Assembly: GCA_963842725.1 (NCBI GenBank)
Contig: CAWJHN010000004.1
Span: 496,001 to 560,000 of the forward strand
Direction of reading: 5' to 3'
Length of the DNA: 64,000 nt
From: UBA10649 sp963842725
GTDB taxonomy: Bacteria > Actinomycetota > Actinomycetes > S36-B12
The notes under the pieces are model-generated. The model saw only the letters and a list, made by a program, of their open reading frames with translations, did not search any database and was not told where the DNA came from. Positions 1-9,100 of the stretch are shown here, piece after piece. The position numbers and the translations under genes were made by a program. The stretch's first letter is position 1. Each line of letters begins with the position of its first letter.

Positions 1-1028
1 TCGGCGGCCTCGCGGCGCGCCTGCAGGGTCCCTACCTCGCCGGACTCACGCTCGGCATCGCGGTCGGCATCCCCGCCATCGCCAACCGCTTCCCCGAGCT
101 GCTGGGCGGCGAGACGGGCCTTCAGCTGACCGTGCCCTACCCCGAGGGCGGCTACGCGGCCGACGAGGCGTTCGATGATCGGTTCGCCGAGGAGCTCCCG
201 ACGGAGCAGGAGCCGCTGCCCTCCGAGGCGGCCTCTCTCAGCCCCGACGATCTGCTGACGCTGGACAACTTCCCGTCCGAGGGAGCATCGGCGTTTCCGT
301 CGGAGGCGGCATCCGTCAATCCCGACGATCTGCTGACGCTGGACAACTTCCCGTCGGCCGGCGCATCGGTCGCACCGGACGACCTGCTCACAGTCGATAA
401 CTTCCCCTCGGACGGCGCCTCGGTGGGCACGGATCTGGGCGGTACCGACCTGGGTGGCACGGACCTGGGCGGCACGGACCTGGGATTCGACCCCGGCTTC
501 ATCCTGGAGCGGTGGCAGGCGTCTCTCGCGGTGGCCGTGGCGTGCATCGTCGCTTTCGTGGCCCTCAACCTGGTGCGCGGTCGGCAGGGCAGGGTGTGGC
601 GAGCCGTGCGCGACGATCCCGTCGCGGCAGCGGTCAGCGGCATCTCCCCGGCCGGTTCGAAGGTCTCGGCGTTCGTGATGAGCAGCCTGTTCGCCGCCCT
701 GTCCGGCGCCGTCTTCGCACAGATCCTCAGCTACGTGGGTCCCGGAGCGTACGGACTGGGCCTGTCGCTCTCCCTGCTCGTGGGCGTGGTCCTCGGCGGG
801 CGCTCGTCCCTGCTGGGCGCCATCATCGGCGCGGTGCTGCTGGTGTGGCTGCCTGAGTTCGTCCACCAGCTGTCCGACGATCGCGGCTGGGACGACCAGA
901 TAACCAACAACGCGCCGAACCTCATCTACGGCCTGCTGGTGGTGCTGGTCGTGCTCGTGGCACCGGGCGGCATCGTGGGTTCACTGCAAGCGCTTGTAGC
1001 CAAGGTCACGAAACGCTCCGCGAAATAG
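1..1028 (+). CDS. LivM-type branched-chain amino acid ABC transporter permease (5' truncated by window)
   Basis: This is the C-terminal part of an inner-membrane permease of a branched-chain amino acid (or related solute) ABC importer; the window opens inside the gene. The frame is open from base 3, so the ATG at 132 is internal. The first codons encode GPYLAGLTLGIAVGIPAIAN and then GGETGL, as in LivM just before a short external loop. Here that loop is expanded by roughly 115 acidic, repeat-bearing residues before the next membrane helix (SLAVAVACIVAFVALNLV). The coupling-loop sequence AVRDDPVAAAVSGI and the later hydrophobic helices are intact, and the protein ends shortly after VAPGGIVGSL. 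The solute-binding protein gene follows 169 bases later. The other importer subunits are presumably upstream. The family call is firm; the substrate is not known. Confidence 0.88.
   Translation, partial: GGLAARLQGPYLAGLTLGIAVGIPAIANRFPELLGGETGLQLTVPYPEGGYAADEAFDDRFAEELPTEQEPLPSEAASLSPDDLLTLDNFPSEGASAFPSEAASVNPDDLLTLDNFPSAGASVAPDDLLTVDNFPSDGASVGTDLGGTDLGGTDLGGTDLGFDPGFILERWQASLAVAVACIVAFVALNLVRGRQGRVWRAVRDDPVAAAVSGISPAGSKVSAFVMSSLFAALSGAVFAQILSYVGPGAYGLGLSLSLLVGVVLGGRSSLLGAIIGAVLLVWLPEFVHQLSDDRGWDDQITNNAPNLIYGLLVVLVVLVAPGGIVGSLQALVAKVTKRSAK
243..409 (+). repeat. Three in-frame copies of a DDLLTLDNFPS-encoding repeat inside livM
   Basis: A 35-base unit encoding P-D-D-L-L-T-L-D-N-F-P-S occurs identically at 243-277 and 321-355, and in diverged form (L to V in the peptide) at 375-409. 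The copies are separated by S/E/G/A-rich linkers such as PSEAAS and SAGAS. Start-to-start distances of 78 and 54 bases are multiples of three, so the frame is kept. The two identical copies suggest recent duplication; the third carries mostly silent changes. Confidence 0.9.
426..485 (+). repeat. Tandem 15-base repeat (four units) encoding GTDLG in livM
   Basis: Four head-to-tail 15-base units (426-440, 441-455, 456-470, 471-485) encode Gly-Thr-Asp-Leu-Gly in register with the livM frame. Units differ at third codon positions only, which points to selection on the peptide after duplication. The array ends just before the membrane segment that follows FDPGFILERWQ. Confidence 0.9.
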
Positions 1029-1040
1029 CGCGAATCGGGC

Positions 1041-1055
1041 ACTCGTATAACGAGT
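1041..1055. repeat. Short inverted repeat upstream of the solute-binding protein promoter
   Basis: ACTCGT-ATA-ACGAGT is a perfect 6-bp dyad with a 3-base centre, 12 bases upstream of the predicted -35 element at 1068. It could be an operator for a dimeric regulator or a small hairpin after livM. Nothing in the sequence shows which. Confidence 0.35.
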
Positions 1056-1067
1056 CGACCAAACCCG

Positions 1068-1096
1068 TTGCGGGGCCACCTACTGGTGGGTAGCCT
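1068..1096 (+). promoter_or_regulatory. Predicted sigma-70-type promoter for the solute-binding protein gene
   Basis: TTGCGG (1068-1073), 17-base spacer, TAGCCT (1091-1096). The spacer contains a small CCACC-TACT-GGTGG dyad (1076-1089). The start codon lies about 100 bases downstream, so a separate transcript for the binding protein, beyond read-through from livM, is plausible. Confidence 0.45.
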
Positions 1097-1197
1097 CGCA
1101 GGACGTTGCGTCAGCGGACCGCAACCGAAACGTCACCAGTTCGACACACTCGATTCAGACGGCGTGGTCCGCGCGCCCTTCTTGGGGAGGATTGTCC

Positions 1198-2484
1198 GTG
1201 AGCAAAGTCTTTGCGACCCGCGCGGTCGCACTTGGGGCGACGGCAGCGGTAGCGCTCGCCCTCGCCGCACCGGCGGGGGCGGCTCGACCTGCCGCCGACC
1301 CCGGCGTGAGCGCGACGCAGATCGTGATCGGCACGACCACTCCGCTGACCGGCCCGGCGTCCCCGGGCTACAAGGACGTGGCTCCCGCCGCTCAGGCGTA
1401 CTTCAACTACGTCAACGCGAACGGCGGAATCAACGGTCGCAAGATCAAGTACGTGGTCTACGACGACCAGTACAACCCCGCGCTCGCCAAGAAGACCACC
1501 AGCCAGCTGATCCTCCGTGACAAGGTCTTCGCGATCTTCGGAGCACTCGGCACGCCCACGCACTCGGCCGTCGTCGCTGACATCAACCGTCGCGGCATCC
1601 CGGACATCTTCGTCAACACGGGGTCGTCGAACTTCGACAACGTCCGGCGCTACCCGACGACCTTCCCCTACTTCCCGTCGTACGTGGTCGAGGCGAAGAC
1701 CATGGCGTTCTACATCAACGGCGACAGCGCCCTCAAGGCCAAGAAGAGGTGCCTGTTCTACCAGGACGGCGAGTTCGGCGACAACGCCGAGCTCGGGTTC
1801 AACGCAGCCGGCATGAAGTTCGACACCACGGTGTCCTACTTCTCCGGTCAGCAGGTCCAGCCGTTCACGTCGCAGATCACCAAGCTCAAGTCCGCGGGCT
1901 GCGACCTGGTCGTGTTCTTCGGAGTCACGTCCGCGACTGCGCAGATGCTCGGCACCGCAGCCAAGGCCGGCTTCAAGCCCACGTGGATGATCACCTCGGT
2001 CGGCTCCGACCCGTCCGTCCTCGGCGGATCGCTGGGGGCGGCCACCGGTGCCCTCATGAACGGCATCTACTCCCCGAGCTTCCTGGTGCCGATCCAGGAC
2101 ACGACGAACCCGTTCGTCAGCCAGATGAAGGTCATCGCGACCAAGAACAACCTGCCCTGGAACTTCTACACCTACTACGGCATCAACACCGCGTACGTGC
2201 TGTCCCAGGCGCTCAAGGCCGCTGGTCCGAACCTGACCCGCAAGGGCCTGATCAACGCGCTGCAGACCAAGGCCGCGACCTTCCGCTCGGCCGCGATCGT
2301 GCCGCTGGTGATCAGCCCACGGACCCACCAAGGACTCCAGGGCTACTACATGGGCCAGTACGACGGCTCCGGAAACCTCGTCCGCAAGACCAGCTACGTC
2401 ATCACCGCGACCAGCGCCCCAGTGGGCACTGCCAAGAAGACGACGTACCGGCCTCTCGCTCCCACTCCCAAGCTGCTGCCGTAG
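1198..2484 (+). CDS. LivK-type ABC transporter substrate-binding protein
   Basis: A secreted solute-binding protein of the periplasmic-binding fold type I / leucine-isoleucine-valine family (428 aa), expected to capture an amino acid or related small molecule and deliver it to the LivM-containing importer. The N-terminus is a signal peptide (basic MSKVFATR, hydrophobic core, AGA-ARPA cleavage region). There is no lipobox cysteine. The mature protein opens with GVSATQIVIGTTTPLTGPAS, typical of the family. GTG at 1198 is preferred over TTG at 1192: the GGGGAGG ribosome-binding site (1184-1190) is 7 bases from GTG but only 1 from TTG. The stop codon directly abuts the next gene region. Ligand specificity cannot be read from sequence. 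Confidence 0.9.
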   Translation: MSKVFATRAVALGATAAVALALAAPAGAARPAADPGVSATQIVIGTTTPLTGPASPGYKDVAPAAQAYFNYVNANGGINGRKIKYVVYDDQYNPALAKKTTSQLILRDKVFAIFGALGTPTHSAVVADINRRGIPDIFVNTGSSNFDNVRRYPTTFPYFPSYVVEAKTMAFYINGDSALKAKKRCLFYQDGEFGDNAELGFNAAGMKFDTTVSYFSGQQVQPFTSQITKLKSAGCDLVVFFGVTSATAQMLGTAAKAGFKPTWMITSVGSDPSVLGGSLGAATGALMNGIYSPSFLVPIQDTTNPFVSQMKVIATKNNLPWNFYTYYGINTAYVLSQALKAAGPNLTRKGLINALQTKAATFRSAAIVPLVISPRTHQGLQGYYMGQYDGSGNLVRKTSYVITATSAPVGTAKKTTYRPLAPTPKLLP

Positions 2485-2496
2485 ATGAGGACTCAC

Positions 2497-4233
2497 ATGA
2501 AGATGAATGTCACGCGACGCCTCGTCGCGACGGTCGCTGCGTCGGGCCTGCTGCTCGTCGCCGCACCCACGCTGACGCCGGCCAGTGCGGCCGACGCCTG
2601 CGCGCTGGGGGCCACGTGCCAGGGAGCCCTTGCGGGCTCCCTGGGCACCAGCCCCATCACCATCCAGATGCCGGCGCAGTTCAACGGCACCGTGCTGCTC
2701 TACTCGCACGGCTACCGCTTCTCCGGCCCCATCCCGGCGGCGTTCGCCGGGCCGACAGCGCTCAACGTGGCAGCGAACCCGGTGTACCAGCCGATCACCG
2801 TGCCGACGTTCGCGCCGTCGTTCGGAAGCGCGGTCGCCTACCAGGCGAGCAATGTGGCTGAGGTCGCACCGAGTCCGGCAGCCGCTGCGAACCTGCTCGC
2901 GCAGGGCTATGCCCTTGCGGGTGCCGGGTACGCGAATCAGGGCTGGGCGGCCGCCGAAGGCGTGGAGGCCGGCGAGAACCTGATCAAGTACATCAATGGC
3001 GGCGCTATCGCCGGCGTGAAGAGCATCCGCGCGTGGGGACCCTCGCTCGGTGGGCTCATCAGCCAGACGATCGCCGAGCGCAATCCGGGCAAGATCAGCG
3101 GTGTCATGCCGTTCTGCGGCGCCGTCGCGGGTCCCGAGCAGGCGTTCGGCACGGCGATGACCGTGCTCTACACCTGGAAGACGCTCGTGGCCCCGACGCT
3201 CAAGGTCGCCAACTACACCGCGGGTGCGGTCGGCTACGGCGAGGCGCTCAAGGACCTGGGCACGGTCTTCACCCTGCTCGGTGGCGCGGCCACCACGCCG
3301 GTGACTCCGGTCGGCTACCCGCTGGCCCAGGCGAACCTGCTGGGCGGCCTCATGGGCGGGCTGCCGACCAAGTCGTCGGTCTACGACGGCCAGACCGTCA
3401 ACCCGGCGTTCGGGACCCTCGGCACGGCGGCGGCCCTCGCGGGCGGCTTCCAGCCGGCCTCGGCGGGCGCGAGCTCGGCGGTCGCGATGCTCCAGAACGT
3501 GGGCACGGCGGCGGCACTGGGCATCCTGGGCCGGTATGACCTCGAGATGCGGGCTCGCCTCATGGCGCAGATCCCGCCGACCGAGTCGGCCAACTTCAAC
3601 GACAACGTCAACGTCTCCTACACCGCTCTGCTCTCACCCGAGCAGCGTGGTGAGTTCGGCGACACGCTCAACGCCACGACGGTGATGCCGAACGCACTGA
3701 ACGCGATGCTGGCGGCACTCGACGCGACCAAGGGCGATGCCACCAAGCGGTTTGCGGCGAACCCCAAGGCGATTGCCGCGGTCCGCGCCATCCCGGCTCC
3801 GAAGGGCACGTACGGCGTGCCGACGCTGCTGCTGTCGACGACCTACGATCCGGCCGTGCCCGCGGGCAACACCGGATGGCTGTCGGACCGGCTCGCCGCG
3901 TCGTTCAAGAAGCAGGGCAAGAAGGGCCTGTTCAAGGTCGCAACCTTCTACACGGTTCCGCCGGAGGACGGCTGGACCTCGTTCGAGCCGGGCGCCAAGG
4001 CACCCAGCACCGCGCTGTCACTGGCAGCCCTGGGCGGCAGTGGCGTCGGTCACTGCGTGTTCACCGGCGAGCAGCTGTTCGGCGCGGTGGCGGCCTGGAC
4101 GGGAGTCACGAAGGCCTCCACGGCCCGGCAGATGAGGGTCATCAAGCGGCTGTACTGGCGGGTCCCGGGCGTCAACGGTGACGGCGCGTATGCGCCCGAT
4201 CCGCTGAAGAAGCCGAACCTCGCGGGTCGCTAG
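2497..4233 (+). CDS. Secreted alpha/beta hydrolase
   Basis: An exported serine hydrolase (578 aa). The signal peptide runs from MKMNVTRRL through a hydrophobic core to ASA-ADA. The alpha/beta-hydrolase features are YSHGY (oxyanion HG, near residue 71), nucleophile elbow GPSLGG with Ser183, a candidate acid Asp451 in TYDPAVPAG, and candidate His519 in GVGHCVF. ATG 2497 is preferred to ATG 2485 because GAGG at 2487-2490 sits 6 bases upstream and the signal peptide then starts cleanly. The gene begins immediately after the solute-binding protein stop, so the two are probably co-transcribed and may act together: hydrolysis outside the cell, then uptake. The substrate is unknown. A terminator follows at once. 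Confidence 0.75.
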   Translation: MKMNVTRRLVATVAASGLLLVAAPTLTPASAADACALGATCQGALAGSLGTSPITIQMPAQFNGTVLLYSHGYRFSGPIPAAFAGPTALNVAANPVYQPITVPTFAPSFGSAVAYQASNVAEVAPSPAAAANLLAQGYALAGAGYANQGWAAAEGVEAGENLIKYINGGAIAGVKSIRAWGPSLGGLISQTIAERNPGKISGVMPFCGAVAGPEQAFGTAMTVLYTWKTLVAPTLKVANYTAGAVGYGEALKDLGTVFTLLGGAATTPVTPVGYPLAQANLLGGLMGGLPTKSSVYDGQTVNPAFGTLGTAAALAGGFQPASAGASSAVAMLQNVGTAAALGILGRYDLEMRARLMAQIPPTESANFNDNVNVSYTALLSPEQRGEFGDTLNATTVMPNALNAMLAALDATKGDATKRFAANPKAIAAVRAIPAPKGTYGVPTLLLSTTYDPAVPAGNTGWLSDRLAASFKKQGKKGLFKVATFYTVPPEDGWTSFEPGAKAPSTALSLAALGGSGVGHCVFTGEQLFGAVAAWTGVTKASTARQMRVIKRLYWRVPGVNGDGAYAPDPLKKPNLAGR

Positions 4234-4248
4234 GCACCGACGCACCAC

Positions 4249-4284
4249 GGCTGGGGGCGGGCGAGCAATCGCCCGCCCCCAGCC
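4249..4284 (+). terminator. Strong hairpin terminator after the liv/hydrolase unit
   Basis: A perfect 15-bp GC-rich stem (4249-4263 with 4270-4284) closes a 6-base loop AGCAAT. It lies 15 bases past the hydrolase stop. There is no long T tract, as is usual in high-GC actinobacteria. Confidence 0.85.
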
Positions 4285-4312
4285 GCGTTCACGGGCGGCG
4301 CCGGGGGGCGAG

Positions 4313-4342
4313 TTGCCGCCGTCCCGGGCGACCGCGTAGCCT
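4313..4342 (+). promoter_or_regulatory. Predicted promoter for rplJ-rplL
   Basis: TTGCCG (4313-4318), 18-base spacer, TAGCCT (4337-4342). A start near 4350 would give a leader of about 180 bases, matching the structured L10-type leader that follows. Confidence 0.6.
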
Positions 4343-4349
4343 TCGCACT

Positions 4350-4530
4350 ACCAAAGACCGCTGGTCGCCGGTGGCAGTCAACTGCACCGGTCGAAGGCCC
4401 CACACCGTGGGCGGCCCGCGCAGGTGAACGATGCAAGGCATGAGGACTCGTTCGCGACCTCCTCGGACCCACGCCCCGTGCGCCTGCGCCGGGGCGTTTC
4501 GCTGTGCCGGGGCGACTTGAAAGGAGCCCC
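4350..4530 (+). promoter_or_regulatory. L10 (rplJ) mRNA leader
   Basis: The untranslated region before rplJ resembles the autoregulatory ribosomal protein L10 leader, to which L10 (with L7/L12) binds and represses the operon. Recognisable parts are the AAAGACCGCTGGTCGCCGGT stretch near 4352 and GCCCGCGCAGGTGAACG near 4413. A downstream perfect 8-bp hairpin, ACGCCCCG/CGGGGCGT (4471-4478 with 4490-4497) followed by TTTC, could act as an attenuator or anti-SD structure. The ribosome-binding site AAGGAG is at 4520-4525. The family call is from remembered consensus, not a covariance search. Confidence 0.65.
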
Positions 4531-5199
4531 ATGGCACGGCCGAACAAGGCGAAGAGCGTCGCCGAGCTCGCCGACCACTTCCGCACGTCGAACGCGGCAG
4601 TGCTCACCGAATACCGCGGACTGACGGTCGCGCAGCTGAAGACGCTGCGTCGCTCCCTCGGATCCACGGTCACCTATGCGGTCGTCAAGAACACCTTGAC
4701 CAAGATCGCAGCGAAGGAAGCCGGCGTCTCCGGCTTCGATGATCTCCTGGCCGGACCGAGCGCGATCGCGTTCGTTCGGGGCGACGCCGTCGACGCGGCG
4801 AAGGCGATCAAGACCTTCGCGAAGGAGAACCCCGCCCTGGTCATCAAGGGCGGTTACATGGATGGCGCGACGCTCAGTGCGTCCGACATCCAGAAGATCG
4901 CCGACCTCGAGTCGCGCGAGGTTCTCCTGTCCAAGCTCGCCGGTGTGATGAAGGCGAAGCAGTCCCAGGCCGCGTCGCTGTTCGCAGCGCCGCTGTCGAA
5001 GGCTGCCCGCGCCTTCGGCGCACTGCAGACCAAGCTCGAGGCAGATCCCACTTCGGCTCCGTCGGCACCCGCCGACGCGGCCGTGGAGCCTGACGAGGCC
5101 GATGCACCCGCAGAGGCCGTGACCGAAGAAACCGCTGATGGGTCCGTTGCTGAGGCGTCCGCCGATGCAGTCGCCCCAGAGGAGACCACCGAGGGCTAA
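4531..5199 (+). CDS. rplJ: 50S ribosomal protein L10
   Basis: L10 anchors the L7/L12 stalk on 23S rRNA near L11 and, as a complex, represses its own operon through the leader. The product is 222 aa. The conserved N-terminal RNA-binding domain begins MARPNKAKSVAELADHFRTS, followed by LTVAQLKTLRRSLG. The C-terminal helix that binds L12 dimers leads into a long Ala/Glu/Asp-rich tail from about residue 175, making it longer than the usual 165-180 aa. ATG 4531 is chosen over the in-frame ATG 4504 because AAGGAG lies 5 bases upstream and the family starts here. rplL follows after 45 bases. rplK and rplA are not adjacent. Confidence 0.96.
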   Translation: MARPNKAKSVAELADHFRTSNAAVLTEYRGLTVAQLKTLRRSLGSTVTYAVVKNTLTKIAAKEAGVSGFDDLLAGPSAIAFVRGDAVDAAKAIKTFAKENPALVIKGGYMDGATLSASDIQKIADLESREVLLSKLAGVMKAKQSQAASLFAAPLSKAARAFGALQTKLEADPTSAPSAPADAAVEPDEADAPAEAVTEETADGSVAEASADAVAPEETTEG

Positions 5200-5244
5200 T
5201 GGCCCACCCGGCCCTCGGCCGGATTTACCCGAAAGGACGCCACC

Positions 5245-5628
5245 ATGGCGAAGTTGAGCACCGATGAGCTTCTCGACGCGTTCAAGGAAATGACGCTGCT
5301 TGAGCTCTCAGATTTCGTGAAGCTGTTCGAGGAGACCTTCGACGTCACCGCGGCCGCCCCGGTTGCCGTGGCTGCTGCTGCCCCCGCCGCTGGCGCGGGC
5401 GACGTGGCCGCCGAGCAGGATGAGTTCGACGTCATCCTCGAGGCCGCTGGCGAGAACAAGATCCCGGTCATCAAGGAGGTGCGCGCACTCACCAGCCTGG
5501 GTCTCAAGGAGGCCAAGGACCTGGTCGAGGCCGCTCCCAAGGCTGTCCTGGAGAAGGTCAACAAGGAGGCCGCCGAGAAGGCCAAGGAGGCCCTCGAGGG
5601 CGCCGGCGCCAAGGTCACCCTCAAGTAG
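5245..5628 (+). CDS. rplL: 50S ribosomal protein L7/L12
   Basis: L7/L12 forms the flexible stalk dimers that recruit and stimulate translational GTPases (EF-G, EF-Tu, IF2). The 127 aa follow the family layout: N-terminal dimerisation domain (MAKLSTDELLDAFKEMTLLE), Ala/Pro-rich hinge around residues 35-52, and a C-terminal domain with KIPVIKEVRALTSLGLKEAK and a terminal GAKVTLK. Ribosome-binding site GAAAGGA lies before ATG 5245. It is co-transcribed with rplJ, and a terminator 16 bases after the stop ends the two-gene operon. Confidence 0.97.
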   Translation: MAKLSTDELLDAFKEMTLLELSDFVKLFEETFDVTAAAPVAVAAAAPAAGAGDVAAEQDEFDVILEAAGENKIPVIKEVRALTSLGLKEAKDLVEAAPKAVLEKVNKEAAEKAKEALEGAGAKVTLK

Positions 5629-5643
5629 CACTCGCACGAGATC

Positions 5644-5676
5644 AGGAGGGGCGGGCCCGCTGGGTCCGCCCCTCCT
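5644..5676 (+). terminator. Hairpin terminator after rplL
   Basis: An 11-bp stem AGGAGGGGCGG / CCGCCCCTCCT (5644-5654 with 5666-5676), 16 bases after the rplL stop. It probably also lowers read-through into rpoB, which has its own promoter. Confidence 0.8.
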
Positions 5677-6126
5677 GCGCATGCGGGGGCCCGTTCGGCA
5701 CCGGCCGTCGCGGCGGTCCGGGGCGTCCGGGGTTTGGTCACGTGTTGGTCACGGCCCGGTTGAAGTCCCCGCAGGCGCTTGACGTTTCGGCGAATCAGCG
5801 TCACCATCCTCCTGCGCACGATTTCTGTCGTGTGGCTGGTCCCGGGGCTTCGGCCCGCTCGACGAGGACCCGCCCGAGGTGCCCGGCGCAGTTCCGCTGT
5901 CGCCGCCGAGGCCGTCGGACCGGGTCGAGGGCGAGCGACGATCGACCACCGGGTTGGACAGCGGTGTGCCCCGCGGGTATGCTGCTTCTTTGCGCTGCCC
6001 TCCAACCCTCGCTCACCTGACCAGTCGTGTCCCGTGCCCGCACGGACTTGACAGTTTCAGGCTTCCGAGGCGTGGGCGGGATGACAGCGCGGATGCAGTA
6101 GCCGCGCACTGTGGAAGGAACTGATC
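5677..6126. other. Intergenic region between rplL and rpoB
   Basis: 450 bases without a convincing gene. The short open frames here have no ribosome-binding site or family resemblance. The stretch holds the predicted rpoB promoter (5954-5983) and an approximately 135-base rpoB leader. A TTGACA at 6048-6053 has no matching -10 at the right spacing. The rest is featureless to the eye. Confidence 0.6.
5954..5983 (+). promoter_or_regulatory. Predicted rpoB-rpoC promoter
   Basis: TTGGAC (5954-5959), 18-base spacer, TATGCT (5978-5983), the best -35/-10 pair in the rplL-rpoB gap. It is followed by CTTTGCGCTGCCCT, a string I associate with actinobacterial rpoB leaders. Confidence 0.6.
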
Positions 6127-9100
6127 TTGGCCCCCTCGCGTTCCGACGTAACGCCGCTCTCCCCGGGACTGAACCGGGTCTCCTTCGCCAAGATCCGTGA
6201 GCCGCTAGCGGTTCCGGATCTCCTGGCTCTGCAGACGGCCAGCTTCGACTGGCTCCTCGGTGGTGACGAGTGGCGGGCCCGGGTGGCCGCGCAGATCGCC
6301 GCGGGCAACACCGAGATCCCCCAGTCCTCGGGCCTCACCGAGATCTTCGAGGAGATCAGCCCGATCGAGGACTTCGCCGGCTCCATGTCGCTCTCGTTCC
6401 GCGACCACCGCTTCGAGCCGCCCAAGTACACGGTCGACCAGTGCCGCGAGAAGGACTTCACCTACGCCGCGCCGCTGTTCGTCACGGCCGAGTTCATGAA
6501 CAACGAGACGGGCGAGATCAAGTCGCAGACCGTCTTCATGGGCGACTTCCCGCTCATGACCGACAAGGGCACCTTCATCATCAACGGCACCGAGCGCGTC
6601 GTGGTCTCGCAACTGGTCCGGTCGCCGGGCGTCTACTTCGAGCGGTCGGTCGACAAGGCCACCGACAAGGACGTCTATGTCGCCAAGATCATCCCGAGCC
6701 GTGGCGCCTGGCTCGAGTTCGAGATCGACAAGAAGGACCTCGTCGCCGTCCGCGTCGACCGCAAGCGCAAGCAGCCGGTCACCGTCCTGCTCAAGGCCCT
6801 CGGCTGGACGACCGAGCAGATCCGCGAGCGGTTCGGCCAGTACGAGACCTTCATGGCCACGCTCGAGAAGGACAACATCGGCAGCCAGGAGGACGCGCTC
6901 CTGGACATCTACCGCAAGCTGCGCCCCGGCGAGCCGCCGACGGTCGAGAACGCCCGCAACCTGCTCGACAACTTCTACTTCAACCCCAAGCGCTACGACC
7001 TGGCGAAGGTCGGCCGCTACAAGGTGAACAAGAAGCTCAGCCTCGACCAGCCGCTCGAGCAGAGCGTCCTGACGGTCGAGGACGTCGTGGCGACGATCGA
7101 GTACCTGGTCCGCCTCCACGCCGGCCTCACCACGATCGAGGGCCCGCGCGGCGAGGTGTCGTGCGAGACGGACGACATCGACCACTTCGGCAACCGCCGC
7201 CTGCGCACGGTCGGCGAGTTGATCCAGAACCAGATCCGCACCGGCCTGTCCCGCATGGAGCGCGTTGTCCGCGAGCGCATGACCACGCAGGACGTCGAGG
7301 CGATCACGCCGCAGACCCTGATCAACATCCGCCCCGTGGTGGCCTCGATCAAGGAGTTCTTCGGCACGTCCCAGCTGTCCCAGTTCATGGACCAGACGAA
7401 CCCGCTGTCCGGTCTCACCCACAAGCGCCGGCTGTCGGCGCTCGGGCCCGGTGGCCTCTCGCGCGAGCGGGCCGGCTTCGAGGTCCGCGACGTCCATCCC
7501 TCGCACTACGGCCGCATGTGCCCCATCGAGACCCCTGAGGGGCCGAACATCGGCCTGATCGGCTCGCTGGCCACGTACGCCCGCATCAACGCGTTCGGCT
7601 TCGTCGAGACCCCGTACCGCAAGGTCGTCAAGGGCAAGGTGACCGACCAGGTCGACTACCTGACCGCCGACGAGGAGGACCTGCACGTCGTCGCGCAGGC
7701 CAACACCGTGCTCGGTGCGGACGGGACCATGCTCGACGAGCGAGTGCTCTGCCGCCGCAAGGGCATTGCCAGCGGCGAGGTCGACTTCGTGCTCCCGGTC
7801 GACGTCGACTACATGGACGTCTCGCCGCGCCAGCTGTGGTCGGTCGCCACCGCGATGATCCCGTTCCTCGAGCATGACGACGCCAACCGCGCGCTCATGG
7901 GCTCGAACATGCAGCGCCAGGCGGTCCCGCTGCTGCGGGCCGAGGCGCCGCTGGTCGGCACCGGCATGGAGTTCCGCGCTGCGTACGACGCGGGCGACGT
8001 GATCAAGGCCCAGCATGCAGGCGTGGTCTCCGAGGTCTCCGCCGACTCCGTGACGGTTGCGGACGACGAGGGCACGTACACCACCTACCGGCTCGAGAAG
8101 TTCCACCGCTCGAACCAGGGCACCTGCTTCAACCAGAAGCCCATCGTGAGCGAGGGCGACCGGGTCGAGAAGGGCCAGGTCGTGGCCGACGGCCCGTCGA
8201 CCGAGCTCGGCGAGATGGCCCTTGGTCGCAACCTCCTCGTCGCCTTCATGTCCTGGGAGGGACACAACTACGAGGACGCGATCATCCTCAACCAGCGCCT
8301 GGTGCAGGACGACGTCCTGTCCTCGATCCACATCGAGGAGCACGAGGTCGACGCCCGCGACACCAAGCTGGGCCCGGAGGAGATCACGCGGGACATCCCG
8401 AACGTGTCGGACGAGGTGCTGGCCGATCTCGACGATCGCGGCATCATCCGCATCGGCGCCGACGTGGTGCCCGGCGACATCCTGGTCGGGAAGGTCACGC
8501 CGAAGGGCGAGACCGAGCTGACTCCCGAGGAGCGCCTGCTGCGCGCCATCTTCGGCGAGAAGGCCCGCGAGGTGCGCGACACGTCGCTCAAGGTCCCGCA
8601 CGGCGAGTCCGGCAAGGTCATCGGCGTTCGCGTCTTCGACATCGACGAGGGCGACGAGCTCCCGCCGGGCGTCAATCGCCTGGTGCGGGTCTACATCGCC
8701 CAGAAGCGCAAGATCACCGAGGGCGACAAGCTCGCCGGCCGACACGGCAACAAGGGCGTCATCGCCAAGATCCTGCCCCCCGAGGACATGCCCTTCCTGG
8801 AGGACGGAACCCCGGTCGACGTGGTCCTGAATCCCCTCGGCGTTCCCGGCCGCATGAACATCGGCCAGATCCTGGAGACGCACCTGGGCTGGGCCGCCGC
8901 GGCCGGCTGGGAGGTCGACCCCTCGGATCCGCGCGGGGTCCGGCTGCCGGAGGAGACCAAGTCGGTGCCCAAGGGCACCAAGGTGGCCACGCCGGTCTTC
9001 GACGGTGCCCGTGAGGAGGAGCTGGCCCTCGTGCTGGACTCCACCCGCACGACGGCCGACGGTCTCAAGCTGGTCGGTCCCGACGGCAAGGCGCATCTGT

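Noticed and set aside
152..643. A reverse-strand frame with PPRSV repeats opposite the livM insertion
   Set aside because: It is the antisense reading of the GTDLG repeats. The forward frame continues into conserved LivM on both sides.
6048..6076. TTGACA in the rpoB leader as an alternative promoter
   Set aside because: No -10-like hexamer lies 16-19 bases downstream; the 5954-5983 pair is much better.
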